From Lunularia cruciata (lineage: Eukaryota; Streptophyta; Marchantiopsida; Lunulariales; Lunulariaceae), in the NCBI GenBank assembly GCA_948567375.1, contig OX419762.1, positions 54,107,034 through 54,171,033 on the forward strand: DNA of 64,000 bases, read 5' to 3'. Each line of letters starts with the position of its first letter. Position 1 is the first letter of the stretch. Below are positions 1-11,579 of this stretch, piece after piece. Under the pieces are notes generated by a model. The model had not been told where the DNA came from. It was given only the letters and a program-made list of their open reading frames with translations, and made no database searches. The translations under genes and the position numbers were made by a program.

Positions 1-116
1 ACCACTGGTCATTGACAGTCCTGGGTTCTACCACTCTTGTATCTTCTTTGAGGGTGGTGGAACTGTCCTGCGCTATTATCAATAGATTGGTAGAAAGCTG
101 TGTGGCTGATCCGGAT

Positions 117-2701
117 TTAGGTCCCTGGCGACCTGCTGGGGAGCAAACCCCAGATTGCTGTGGAAGATGATGTTATCAAAATTCCAAAAAGAACGCCCGA
201 CGAGATTAATGTGAGTAGTAGTCCCGTTGCAGCATAGCCCACGAAGGATGCGCAAGTGAGAGTTGAACTCAGCGCTGGTTGAAGAGCCCATGATAGCTCA
301 TCTGGGTACTCTTCAAACGCCTTGTTCTGTTTGTAGTTGCAAGCATTCCACTTCATCACTGTGATGACAGTCAACGTCCCAATATCTAGGAGCAAGTTCA
401 GAAGTACCGCTATTGGGAGTCGGATAAGCGAGGGCTCTGCCTCTAGTTTTTTATCCCTGGCGTACCCATCGACCACCGGATACAAAGGTCCCAGAGTGAA
501 ACTAATGTAGGCACCGATCCAGGCGTGCAATTGACCAGTGGATGTGAAAAAACTTTCAGTTCTCCCTAGAGAAATTACACCATTGAGTAACGAGACTGGA
601 ACAACTCCCAGAAGAAAATACATCACAACACCCGTGTTGTAGTCAACATTCTGTATATTCACCTCCAGGTACAGAATCACCGAAGCCACACCCAAACATC
701 GTAGCAACAGTGCCCCTAAAGTGTACACTCCTGCAGCACCAGAGGAAAGCCAAAGCACTTCAGTTTCAGTTTAGAACCAAAACGGGAGCGGATATGAGGA
801 AAGAAGAGATAATTGACAGTACACAAAGAACCCTTATGACTCTTCAATCTTCACGATGTTTTCCTATTGGAGCTCAGTGTGTTAGCTAGCGCCTTTTTAT
901 AATTCGCTTCACATCGTCTGCTTCTAAAAAGTTTTTACTGATATGTTCAATTTAGGATTGGAAAGACGATGAGATATGAAGTCCAAATTACTGGAGACAA
1001 CACTTTGAAAGTCCACATCGAGACAATAAACTCTTGCATTCCCTTTGTACAAGCACCAACGACCTGAAGCTAAGAACTTGGAGTTGGAAGCTTGCCTCGG
1101 GAAACGATTACCAAGAACAATGGAAAGAAAGCGAAATGTCTTAGCCCCAAAATCACCTCCGAAAAGATTACACTACTAACAACTGACTACCGAACAAGGG
1201 ATGTGCACAGAGTAGCTTAAAGCTTCGCGGCCGTCGGTGCTAACTTCTAAGTAAGCAAGGAAGACACACAGCGGAAGTCATACTATACTTCCCGGTAGTG
1301 TGATCAACTTCAAACTACTAAAACTTCAGTGAGCTCTTCGGGCCTCCATAGGTTCAATGCCCTTTGCTAACTGGGAAACGTCTAATCTGCATAGGCAGAC
1401 CAACTGTTGCCAAGTGATAAGAGCAAAGAGTTCTAAAAACAGAATGTATGTTAATGAGTAGAATGTTGAGAGGCTTTCCATTGCTAAGCTGAAGTGGAGT
1501 CTTCAAGATGCTATGGACAGGGTTGGTAATTCTCTCGGTACTTGGAATGTGTGCCCTGTCACAGTGCCTAGTGTTGTTTATCCCAGGTGTGTTGTCTACA
1601 TATGTAGAATCTTGATATTATCGCTACCATGAAGCAGTACACTACGTTTGAGACCCCTTTTGCACAAAACACAGATGTGTGGGAACGAAATGATGCATTA
1701 CCTCCAAATACCCCCACTACGTTGAGGGTCCAAGTCCATCTCTCGCTCAACTGATACATCACAGCTCTAGCAGTGTTGTATGATCCGGATATAAATGACG
1801 CCACAATAGACACAATGAGAGTATAAGATGGCCTCCAATCAGGATAGTAACTGCCGAGCGAGACCACGACGCAAACCTGGAGTCCCAGCTGGGGACCAGT
1901 TTCCATTGCAGCAGACATAATAGCGTAAAGTGATTCAGTTTCCAATGACTCTGAACGAACTGGTTCGTGATTGGTTCTTCAGCATTGTAAACGACCAACC
2001 AAAAGCAGAAACGTCTGAACGTCAGGCAATGACTTGATTTCCGCTGCATCCAGAAAGTGTAATCCTCTCTCACTTCTAACCTCTCGTTTGTATGTACTTC
2101 TGCAGCTAGCACAAGACTATCAGTTCTGAGCGAATAATATAAATATTTTGAGCCAAGAAGTGAAAAGTTGTGTCAACATCTTGACATACCTGCCAAACGA
2201 GCCGGCTTTCCAAATTCCCGTCACGACTCTGCGGAACTGCACGATAGGGAGGAAGTATGCAGACCTGAGGGGGTGCTCATCGGGTGGCAATTTGAGCTTG
2301 AATGCCACCACATTTCCTATGTGCGCAATAACCATGAGACCTAGACAAACTGCAAATGTAGAAAGATCTATGTTATCTTCCCTCCTAGAATGCATCTGAT
2401 AATACTCCTTCAAAACCAGAATGTTGCTCACGAAGTCAAAAAGATAGAAGGATGCAGATAAGCTGGACGCAGCTGGCCTGATAAAATTCTGGAAAGACCA
2501 GGATGTTGGATCTGGATCAGCTCCTTCCTTCTCTTCTCCTCCACGAGTCAGGCTTTCTCTCATGCTACCACCTCTGTGAAGGCTCCCTGCCCTCCCTAAT
2601 TCCACTGTTTGAGAATGATTGCTCCTTTCCCTCCCTAGTTCCAGTCCATTGTCATGCTGAGAATGATGACTTCCTGTTCTTATCATGATTCCCTCCACCA
2701 T
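117..2701 (-). CDS. XK-related (XKR-like) multi-pass membrane protein, four exons
   Basis: Exons read on the minus strand are 2190-2701, 2074-2099, 1702-1950 and 117-730. All junctions are GT-AG and phases agree, giving about 466 residues, within the usual XK-family range. An alternative second exon, 1996-2099, also keeps frame (about 492 residues) but needs a 45-nt intron, so I prefer the shorter one. Residues 1 to about 65 are polar (Ser, Glu, Arg). The rest is hydrophobic helices, including VLKEYYQMHSRRED near the first pair, the segment METGPQLGLQVCVVV, which matches the E-x-x-PQL-x-LQ signature of the XK family, and LGALLLRCLGVASVI, like the XK helix after it. Animal XKR proteins are plasma-membrane lipid scramblases or transporter partners; a plant role is unknown. 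The last exon ends at a stop at 117-119, so the gene appears complete. The family call is from the signature and topology only. Confidence 0.68.
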
Positions 2702-4079
2702 ATCAATCTAAATACAGGTTGTGACAACAACTACTGGCATAACTTCTCACCTAGCACCGAAAATTCATGAGCATTTCTTGGCATCACGAGACTATCACAT
2801 ATGCAGTGATGTCCATCACCATAGACTTAGCTCCTAACGAACGTTCCTCATAACTTCTTTAAGCTCCGGTCAAGCAGCATGCACCTCTGACCAAACATAC
2901 ACAAATGCGGTCCCTGTGGATGGGAAACCGTGTATCAACAGCAATCTAGAATGGTTATACCATACCATAGAGATAACACAACATTCAGGACACAACTCTT
3001 GTCCAGACATTGGGAAGTTGAGTATTAAAGAAGATGGCAGAAGCAAAAAGTGCTGCACCCATCTTCTCCTCGAGTGTCAAGAAGATTGGCAAGCACCAAG
3101 TCTTCGGTGCTTCTTGTTTCTCAATCGAACTAAGTTGCCCAGAATCCGAATGCGTCAGCTCAAATGACACAGAATCGAGCAAATTAAATTATCATTAGAC
3201 TGATGAGTTCCACCCGGTTGACGCGGGTGGAGAGTTAATGAAATCCTTGCGTTTTACTCCATATCTTTTGCACAGTGCAAACCCAGTTTGCGGAGAATCT
3301 TCACCAAACGGATCAATCGGTCACCAATACTTTGGTCTGAGATTCAGGTTTAGATTAACCCGAGCAAGAGTTAACGGTGCCAAGTTTGGCACTTCGACTT
3401 CACCGTACCCAAGTTGGCCAAAAGATTTAACAGTATACTTGCGAACTTGACGTGGAACGTCAATCCTATGTGGCAACCAATTTCACGAGCACGTAAGATT
3501 GTCTTTTCTGAAGTATCCTATGCGCGCGGAACTCGTTTTCCTCTTCTTAAGTGTTCCCAGTAAAGCATAGGGTCGTCTTTCATAGAAACGAAAAATCACA
3601 ATTGATTTAGTAAACGAGAGCGAAGACCAGTTTTGCTTGTACTTGAGTTTTTCAAGTGGGTGAAGTATTTGGAATCTGATTCATTTTCTTCAAGAAGCGC
3701 TCTATGATTTTAACAGAAAAACAATTTGGTTAAATGACCATACCTTAGATATGATGGTAAAGTTTTACTAAAATGATCAAAATCTAACTACGTTGATCCT
3801 AACTCTAGATGGCCAAGTATTGATTAAAACTATCAAAATCGAACTACGTCTAACCAATCTAACACGAAACCCCGATTCATCTGATATTAACTTTTATATG
3901 CATATATAAAATACCCAGGAAAAAGAATACAAAGCACAACCAAGAATGCAAAGCACAACAATTCGAAACGAACGAAGAAAGAACTAGAAGCACAACCATT
4001 CCAAACGACCAAGAAAGGACTAGAAACAACGAAGTGTCTTACTCCACCCTCTACCCTTAACACGAAAGGGAGAAGGACG
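2702..4079. other. Intergenic stretch upstream of the XK-related gene
   Basis: No gene is recognised. The part next to 2702 should hold the promoter and 5' leader of the minus-strand XK-related gene, but no clear TATA box was assigned. A short perfect hairpin GTGCCAAGTTTGGCAC lies near 3379-3394 and a GC-rich stem CCACCC/GGGTGG near 3211-3234. From about 3650 the sequence becomes AT-rich and merges into transposon fragments. Confidence 0.5.
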
Positions 4080-4345
4080 ACTGTGTAGAAAAAATGAAGG
4101 ATGGGAAGACCCCATCAAGCCGTACAAGGGAGAGATGAAAAAGGTAAAATGGGCCTAAGCCCCAACAGAGTCTATATGAGAAATCTGCCCCACTGCACCT
4201 AAGATATCCGAGCTATACAAGTCAAATGGTCTACAAACAACTGAAGCATCCAAAGAAGCATCACCTAGTGTGATTGCTCTCCTATGGATTGCACCAGCCA
4301 TTGCACTCTGTAGAGCAATGGACACACGCTGTCTAAAATATGCTA
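4080..4345 (-). mobile_element. LINE 3'-end fragment
   Basis: This stretch is closely similar to 50925-51150 and to the reverse complement of 52610-52945. Shared landmarks are GGATGGGAAGACCCC, GGCCTAAGCCCC, GAGAAATCTGCCCC, and the block around GCATCACCTAGTGTGATTG. In the copy at 52.4-52.8 kb this block encodes the C-terminal end of a LINE ORF2, so this is the 3' end of the same family lying on the minus strand. It is 5' truncated; the sequence from 4350 to 4680 is not shared with the other copies. Confidence 0.7.
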
Positions 4346-4684
4346 CAAATTATGAAAATGAGAGTGGTAATGCACACAAAATGCATAATTCCAATCTACT
4401 CCACCATCCCACCTTAAGTACCCTTGTCTCCTGATCCCAGCACAATGTGCTAGACTGTACCCCAACCTTTAATTCCCAACTTGATCCCACTATCATGTGT
4501 CGACTAGTACATTCATAAATGCGTTCTTCTGGGGACAACTCCTTGTAAGCTTCTTGCCACAACAATTGGTAGGTACAGGGTGAACCACATGGAGAGATCA
4601 CTATGGAGTTTATCCAAGCTCTCAAGGGTGGGAAAGCCAATGAACATAGAATATTCACCAAGGTTTTCAAACTTTAAGTTTTCT
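4346..4684. other. Unassigned repeat-like DNA between LINE fragments
   Basis: A minus-strand reading frame of 106 codons (4350-4670) spans most of this stretch, but it has no recognisable domain and lies between two LINE 3' fragments. It may be part of another transposon. I do not call a gene. Confidence 0.35.
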
Positions 4685-4805
4685 TAAGAGAAAAGCGATT
4701 GCATATGATAACAAGAGGGATGGGAAAACCCTCATGTTAAATCATAGCAAGATAAAAACATAGGAGGTAAAATGGCGGTAAACCCCAGTACTATAGATAA
4801 GTGAA
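4685..4805 (-). mobile_element. Second LINE 3'-end fragment
   Basis: The sequence has the same 3'-terminal landmarks as the other LINE ends in the window (GCGATTGCATATGATAACAAGAGGGATGGG shortened here to GGGATGGGAAAACCC, then GAGGTAAAATGGCGGTAAACCCC). It is a very short 3' end, about 120 bp, on the minus strand. Confidence 0.55.
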
Positions 4806-4818
4806 AGCTTCAAAGTAT

Positions 4819-5015
4819 GGGTACAGCACTATGTAATTGGATATTTCTATGTCTCTTGTTAATGAATGCAGATTCTTCTTACTGATACTATTGGGGCTTA
4901 GCCCCATTTTATCCCCCTATGTTCTTTCTTTATGCGGCTTGGTACAACATTATATACATCTTGGTACAGCACTATGTAACCGGATATTTCTACATCTCCT
5001 CCTAATGAATGTCTT
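4819..5015 (+). repeat. Direct repeat pair, about 53 bp, period about 143
   Basis: The block GGTACAGCACTATGTAA followed by a GGATATTTCT segment and TAATGAATG occurs at 4819-4872 and again at 4962-5015. The segment between the copies contains the LINE 3' hairpin GGGGCTTAGCCCC (about 4893-4905). Confidence 0.7.
4870..4935 (+). mobile_element. LINE 3'-terminal fragment with conserved hairpin, plus strand
   Basis: This segment matches the plus-strand LINE end at 52830-52900 through ATTGGGGCTTAGCCCCATT. The perfect inverted repeat GGGGCT-T-AGCCCC is the same as in the 52.8-kb copy. It is a tiny 5'-truncated LINE end in the opposite orientation to the fragment at 4685-4805. Confidence 0.5.
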
Positions 5016-6181
5016 TTGTGGAGGTGGTGTTCATTGTTGTTGATCAGATCATGTTGTAATGCTTTTGTGCTTTTGCTACTGAAGAAAAGGTGTAAAAGTA
5101 GTAGCAATAGTAGCATCAGCGGCAGTAACAACTTAGTTTCTACACCACCCGCATTCATGGCACTATCACACTCTTGGACCAAACTGTTGAAATTGTGATC
5201 TTTGAAAGCACATGATATTTTTAGACTCAATGGAGTGTGTGCTAGGAGTGACAATGTTTGCTTTACTATCTCCAACACCACATGAAATTGTGAACTTTGG
5301 AAGCATGGAGAGCAATTTCAAAGTGCAGACTTTTGCAAGTGCAAATTGTAGTGTTTGAGATTTAGGAAGGTGAAAATTATATAGTATGAGAGAGTGTAGC
5401 AGATTTTTGAAGCTGAAAATTAGAGAGTATAGGGTTTGGTTAGAGAGGAGAATTGAAGTGCATGAAGGAGAAGAGAATCAAAGGAGCCAAGGGGAAGGAA
5501 GGGCAAGAGGATTCAAAGGGTTTGGAAGGAAGAGAAAGAGAAAACAGCAGGAATGATCAATTGATAGGAGAGGAAGAGATTACATGAGGAAGGGTTTTGA
5601 GAAAGGAAGGATCAAGAAGATAAACTGACAAATTTTGAGAAATCAAAAACATTCATCCTATTTGCTATGAGGTCGAGTGTCTTTTATCCATAAAGTTTCC
5701 CAAACTATTCCGGGGGAGCTCCTGTGAGACCAATGCCTTTTCCCTTTCCACTTTGTAAGACTCCCTTCCGCCTTGCTAAAGCTAAAGCAAAAACACTCCT
5801 TCAGTGAAATTCCAAGTGGGAAAATCCACTAGAACCACAAGGAACAATTGCATAGGAGTACAATAAATGGTCTGCAAGGTTGCTCAAGGAAGGTTGTGTA
5901 CTATTTGACAATGCAATATAGGCCAAAGTGAGTAAGAAAGGAGATATAGTGAGTAGTGAGAAATGCTTGAAAGAGTGTGGAGGATAGAAGGATCAATAAG
6001 AAAGGACAAGGAGAAGCATCAAAAGCCCAACCACACTAACACAACACAATAGTGCAACAATTTTGGTACATACTAAGGGAGGTATAAGCACATTTGAAAT
6101 TTATGGATTTTGCTACCTATGAAATTCTTATACCAACCTTCATCAAAGAGCTATTAGGAACTTCCGCTAATTTTGTGATAG
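5016..6181. other. Gene-free stretch with a purine-rich tract
   Basis: No gene is recognised. From about 5390 to 5640 the plus strand is strongly purine-rich (runs of GAGG, GGAAGG, AGAGAAAG), and from 5080 to 5130 there is a short AGTAGC-like microsatellite. The stretch may include the 5' part of the LINE that becomes recognisable from about 7.4 kb, but nothing here shows it. Confidence 0.4.
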
Positions 6182-6843
6182 GTGATTGGGGTTTTGGAGC
6201 AACATTCGCTCAACATGGGATTGATTTTGGGGAAGGCAAGGAGGTCACATGGAGTCATTGATGGGGTTCTCACCCAATTCTTATCTATCTTTCCTCTCTT
6301 TTTTTGGTTAGGTTCTTCTCATTTTTGTCATGTCTTGTTTTTCTTGTTTGCATGTGGACATATTGTATTTGGCTACCATGTTTGTTATTTTTTCATGGAT
6401 TTTCTTTATGTATACCCTTTTAATAGCTTTTCTCCTTATTCCTCCGTTTCATTCCTTGGCACAATGCTTTAGAGGAAATCCCTTAGGTGTCACTCCTCAT
6501 ATGGCACTCCACACCCAATATGTGCAAGAAGGAGGTAGATCCTTAAGTTGCTCTTTCAACATAGTTGCGGAGGTGTATCCATATGGATTCCCTTTGATTC
6601 CTAAGACATGTACTTCTCTTATACATGCGGAGCACTCTACAAGAGTGGACTCCTCTATGGAAGATGTCCACCACTTGTCCTCCTTGTCCCTTCTCCTCCT
6701 GTCATAGATACTCCATACCCTTCCTCTACCTTGGACTCTCCTCTCATCCCTACCACCTTGCCACCCCTATAAGAGCATCCAGATTTTCCTCACACTCCTA
6801 CTGCTCCACCACCCTCTCAAGATCATTCTCCTCCACCTGGGCT
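6182..6843 (+). other. Possible 5' part of the plus-strand LINE, unrecognised
   Basis: Overlapping open frames in two phases (6182-6472, 6330-6707, 6625-6942) suggest decayed coding sequence, rich in Leu, Ser and Pro. It runs directly into the solo LTR insertion at 6844 and continues beyond it into the recognisable LINE. I found no diagnostic ORF1 or endonuclease motif, so assignment to the LINE rests on continuity only. Confidence 0.35.
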
Positions 6844-7377
6844 TGTAACGTCCCAAGGACAAGAGAAACCCCAAGAGAAATACAAGGTTTCATTCTTAAA
6901 TACTATGATGCCTCAAAGGAGCACCTTGTCTTTATTATATAACAAAGAGTATCCCCTAAGAGTACATCCTTAGATTAGATACATTGATTGGTGATATATA
7001 GATCCTTTCCTATTTGGTTGGTCAAACAAGTTTGACCAAAGGGAATCTTTGGGGAATCTTCTTGTAGGAAGCTCAAAATAGCATGGGTGAAGTACCACTA
7101 GAAATGTCTCAGCAAGACAAACAAGGGGGGAGAAGGCAATACCTTTTTTCCTACAAGGGAGATAATATTTCAATTTTTAAGGCTTAATTATTTTGTTTAG
7201 GCCTTTGAAATTGGTTCTAAAGTTCTTAAGGTGTTTTTGGCCTTTGCCCTATTAGTGAAAGTACTCTTTTTGTGATACCTCTACCTAATCTACTTATAAA
7301 ATTATGTATAACATCTCTAAAAAATTTTGCAAGCCAATTTTCATCTCTAGATAATCTGTCTAGCTAATGGTATTATA
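6844..7377 (-). mobile_element. Solo LTR of the TGTAATACC family, minus strand
   Basis: The reverse complement matches the solo LTR at 10801-11328 over its full length. The ends are TGTAACGTCC and GGTATTATA, a decayed TG...CA pair. The flanks are GGGCT (6839-6843) and GGACT (7378-7382), a 5-bp target-site duplication with one mismatch. It interrupts the LINE-like DNA on both sides. Typical LTR landmarks such as CAAGGTGCTCC and the TTATATAACAAAG segment are present. Confidence 0.82.
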
Positions 7378-9275
7378 GGACTCTCAACACATCCTTACAT
7401 CCTACTCCATCAACGTCCACACAGTCTTGTCCCAGTTATCCTTGGGTAGGGATTGGTCTTTCATAACATAGAGGGAGATCTTGTTGTTTGCATATGCAAG
7501 TAGAGGCCACCTCTCTTCATACCACCTCAAACCTCATCCATACTCTAGTTTATCTCTACATGCTCCTCCCAACTCATACTCTTGGTTATACTCTCTAGAT
7601 CCTCTATAGGATTTCCTACCAGGTTTTCCATGACCATTCATGTATACTGGGATCCCTATGCCTTTACATCCTCCATTTGGTTCCATACTCTCCCTCCTAC
7701 TATGTATTATTTTAGCATATGACCATTGGAAAGATGTTTCCACTTGGACGATATTGGCACTTTTTTCCCAATGGACATTACTCCTTTCAGCCCATGGAGG
7801 AGCTTTGGGACACCAAGTGATGGACTCTAGGATTCATAGGTTCTTGACAGGGGATTATTTAGACCTCCAAGAGGAGTACACCATTAAGGCTCAAGCCATA
7901 GCCAAGAGGATTGTAGAATCTCCACAACTTCATACCTTACTCCTAGAGCATCATCACCTCCATTGCTCCTTGATATTATGTCAAGTAGAAGAGTACAAGC
8001 AGGCAGCCCAAGCACTCTCACCCTCCCACCAATGGTCTTCTCCTCCAACACCTTATCAAATTTATAGACCCAATACCCACATGCCAATAAGGAACTCCCT
8101 TTGTTCCTCCATGATTATCATCCATATGAGGAGTTATAGTTGACATAGTCTTGCTTTGCCCATATCCTACTCTACTCTCTATTATTTTTGTCAAGAGGTC
8201 CATCAAGGTTATTTTTGAGTACCTACAAGATTGCTTCTTCCCATATGCTCCAAATTTGGCTTCCTCTTCTCTTTTCTTTTCATCAATGCATTGCCTTTTG
8301 ACAAGTTACCTTGTTGGAGCAACTCATCTGTTTGGAGCTCCTCTTTGCTCTTGCCAAGGAGACCTTAGATATGTGCCATATTTCCATTGGAGATGTGTTT
8401 TTGTGATTGCTTTCCTACACTATTTGCTTGCAGCTCCAACAATCTTTTTCTTCCTTCTTGTCTCCCTAGCAATTTGCTATGGCTACTCCAAGAGATACAA
8501 GACAATTATTGTGAACATTCAAGCAACCTTGGACATTCACCCACACTGGGTAGTGGTCCAAGTTGATGTCTCCAATGCCTTCAATAGCATCTCTTTTCTG
8601 CATTGTTCTATGCTCTATGCTCTTTGCTCAACTAAAAACCAAATCTCCTCCTTGATCTTATTTGTATGTGATTCATATGTGACTAAGACACCTTTATTGT
8701 ATAGCTCCTATACCATCACAATAAATTTCTCCTAATTGACATCAGCCAAGGGCACACAACAAGGGGATCTCATAGGGAGGACTTCAATGCCATAGTGCAT
8801 TACATGGCTTTATGACAAATTGTAGTTGATTTTCCGTCATGTCTTTTCTCATCCATCTCATATGACATTCATATACAAGCCCTTTTGAGGATTTCAATAG
8901 AGAGGTGTCTACTTTCATACTCAACTTAGAAGCCTTGGGTTTATGAGTCCAAACTCATAAATGGTCCTCATTCCCTTTGACTTTCCACCAAGATTCCAAT
9001 TCCCTATTGGTGGTATACAAGTTTTGAGCTTTCCTTTAGGACAAGACAATTTATGTAGTTTTCTCATATTGGACACCTTAATACATGCTATATCCTATGC
9101 TCACCTCCTCCCCAAGTTGGGGAATACTCAAGTGGCCTACTCCATTCTTACTTGGTATTACCTCCCTTGGCTTCATATTTAACATGGACTTTCCTACCTA
9201 CAAAGGCATTTTTGCCACATTTGCAGGTGTTGGATAGTACTATCCACCATACTTTCTCCACTTTATTAGGGCCAT
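7378..9275 (+). mobile_element. LINE ORF2 remnant, reverse transcriptase part
   Basis: Broken frames on the plus strand read as a plant LINE ORF2. Around 7900-8050 lies the region upstream of the RT, with EEYKQAAQALSPS. At 8530-8600 the RT motif VVVQVDVSNAFNSIS is clear (the D-x-x-NAFNS motif of LINE reverse transcriptases). At 8961-9182 the segment FPPRFQFPIGGIQVLSFPLG matches the stretch after the RT palm. Stops and frameshifts separate these pieces, so it is a pseudogene. At 9275 it is cut by a Ty3/gypsy element and resumes at 15315, with the target duplication GCCAT on both sides. Confidence 0.8.
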
Positions 9276-9655
9276 TGTAACAATATAGAGTTTATAGATA
9301 AGTTAGTCAAGACTAACAAAGTAGAAAATAGGCCAAGTAGCCAAGAATTATAAGAATAATCTAGAAGCATCTAGGAAGCTTCTTGGTACCTTCCAAGGAT
9401 AATATGTATGCCAAGTGGCAACTTCTAGGAGGAATTTTTTTGGGAAGTTTCCTGGCTAGCTTAGCTTAGCTTGCAAGCCAAGGCATGCAAGCTAAGGAAG
9501 CTTTTAGGAAGCTTCTCACAAGCCTTGTATGTTCTCTAAAATACCAAAGCCCAAGCTCATATTATGCATTTGGAATTTTTCCTTCATTCAAGAGTCTCCA
9601 TGTGATCTTTCATTCTGATCTTCCATTCTCTTATTTCTCTCCTTGGTCTTTTGCA
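9276..9655 (+). repeat. 5' LTR of the chromovirus-type element
   Basis: The LTR starts TGTAACAATATAG and ends CTTTTGCA, directly followed by the primer-binding site. It contains fewer copies of the internal AAGCTTC-rich subrepeat than the 3' LTR, which explains the length difference (380 against 472 bp). Confidence 0.88.
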
Positions 9656-9667
9656 TTGGTATCAAAG
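9656..9667 (+). promoter_or_regulatory. Primer-binding site, initiator tRNA-Met type
   Basis: TTGGTATCAAAG follows the 5' LTR immediately and resembles the usual plant TGGTATCAGAG site for initiator tRNA-Met, with one mismatch. Confidence 0.75.
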
Positions 9668-10029
9668 AAAGAATGAGATGGATGGAATTTATGGACCACC
9701 AAATCCATTTTTTCCAAACCAATGGGATTTTTGTGTCCATCTAAAACAAAGCATCATTTCATGCAATTCATCATCTTATGTTTTGAGTAGAATTTTTTGA
9801 ATATGATCAACTTGTCCAATGAATACTTGATACTCCCAATTGTAATTTATAGAGAATGGTAGACATGTTGCACATATATGTTAACTTAGATAATTATAAA
9901 TATTTTGATAGATAGTAGCCATGATAAAAATTCCCAAAGTTATCATTGCTATGCAATGACAAATCAAGCATATTACTTGATTGTTAGAAGAAGGCCATTA
10001 ATGACAAGAGCATGTAGAAGAGCACCATT

Positions 10030-10800
10030 TTGAGCAAGAGAAGAGAAAATTTGATCTCCCAAGCCTAAGGTATTTGAAGGAAAGAATCTATTGGGTCCAA
10101 TTGTGTTTGATTGTGAATTTTATTTTGAAGATACAAATATTCAAGATGAACAGAGATAGATTCTCCTTGCTTCAAGCCAATTGGATGGAGTGGCAAAACT
10201 ACAATGGTGATTCCAAGAGGAGCAAGCTAAATGGCAATTTTTTTGCACCAATCTTGACATGGGAAGAATTCAAGAGTGCAATAATTAGGAGATTACAAGC
10301 TATAAATGTTGCACAAACCACACAAGATAGATTGTCAAAATTAAAACACAGTGGTTCTATGAGAAAATGAGAATGATATATCATTCAATTTTAGAACACC
10401 ATAATTCAATTTCCAAATTTACCAAAAGGTGAAGCTTTGGATCAATTTGTGAGGGGCTTGAAGTCACACACAAATTGGAAATTACTATGCAAGAGCCCAA
10501 ACACTTAGAAGAAGCCATGTAGTTGGCCAAGAGCTTTGATTCCTTGGTTATGACAACTTGGTTTTGACCTCAATCTTCACACAACTTGCCAAACACTATA
10601 CACAAGTGGAAGAGACGGCACCAATGGATATTGATGCCATCCAATAAAGATCAATGGCACTATAAATAGAGAAAGATTGCAACAAAATGGTGGTTTCTTT
10701 TATTGTCACCAAATTGGACATCACATTGCTGAATATCTATTCAAGAATGGTCTACACCAACAAATTGCACAAATAGAGTTTGTGGAGCATGATGATCAAG
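10030..10800 (+). pseudogene. Gag remnant of the chromovirus-type element
   Basis: The frame around 10074-10370 shows the retrotransposon Gag pattern TWEEFKSAIIRRLQAINV followed by DRLSKLKHSGSM, and a shifted frame continues with QFVRGLKS-like and EEAMQLAKSFDS-like sequence to about 10560. A decayed zinc knuckle is visible near 10690-10740 (FYCHQIGHHIAEY, with the first and last Cys lost). A solo LTR inserted at 10801 separates Gag from the protease region. Confidence 0.72.
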
Positions 10801-11328
10801 TGTAATACCAATAGCTAGATATATTATTTAGAGGTGAAAATTGGCTTGGTAATATTTGGAAGGATGTTATAGATGATGGACTAAGTAGATCAAAGAGATG
10901 TATCACCCAAAGATTACTTTTACAAATAGGGCAAAAGCCAAAAATAGCCTAAAAACTTCAAAGCCAATTTTGGAGGAATAGATTAGCCTTCCATCCCCCT
11001 TGTTTGTCTTGTTGAGAGCTTTCCAATGGTATCTCATCCATGTGATTATGAGATTCCTACATGAAGATTCCCTCCAATCAAGTTTGTTTGACCAACCAGA
11101 TAGGACCAAAACCAACATGTCACCCATGCATGCAACTAATCTAAGGGTAGAGCTTGCTAAATATCATTAATCCATATATCCAAGTGTGGAGCTTCCTTTG
11201 AGGGAATCCTCTTTACTACATAATAAAGACAAGGTGCTCCTTTGGAGCATCGGAGTTTTAATTGTGAAGTTTTGTGTTTCTTCTTCTGGGTTTTCTCTTG
11301 GGGGTTCTTCTGTCCTTGGAACATTACA
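10801..11328 (+). mobile_element. Solo LTR, TGTAATACC family, 528 bp
   Basis: The ends are TGTAATACCAA and GAACATTACA, and the flanks are a perfect 5-bp duplication TCAAG (10796-10800 and 11329-11333). It lies inside the chromovirus-type element, so it is the youngest layer of a three-level nest. It is the best-preserved reference for this LTR family in the window. Confidence 0.9.
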
Positions 11329-11579
11329 TCAAGGAAATAAAGAATCCCAATAAGAGAGTTTAAATCACATATTGAGAACTTGATTAGTTCCAATGGGATT
11401 GAAGGCTTGACCAATGCAAGTTTGCTTCACTTGCAAGGTTTGATACATGATCATGGTTGTAAGATTTTGTTTAATTTTGGAAATTCAAAAAATTACATAT
11501 CTATGTAACAAAGGAATTTGATATTTATATCAAGCCAATAATTTGAAGTAGTTTAATGATGGTGGTAGAAAGGGTTCTG

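Noticed and set aside
3199-3250. Hammerhead-ribozyme-like CTGATGAG followed by a GC-rich stem and GAAA
   Set aside because: The stem is not directly closed by GAAA; several extra bases (GAGTTAAT) intervene, and no matching cleavage site with stems I and III was seen.
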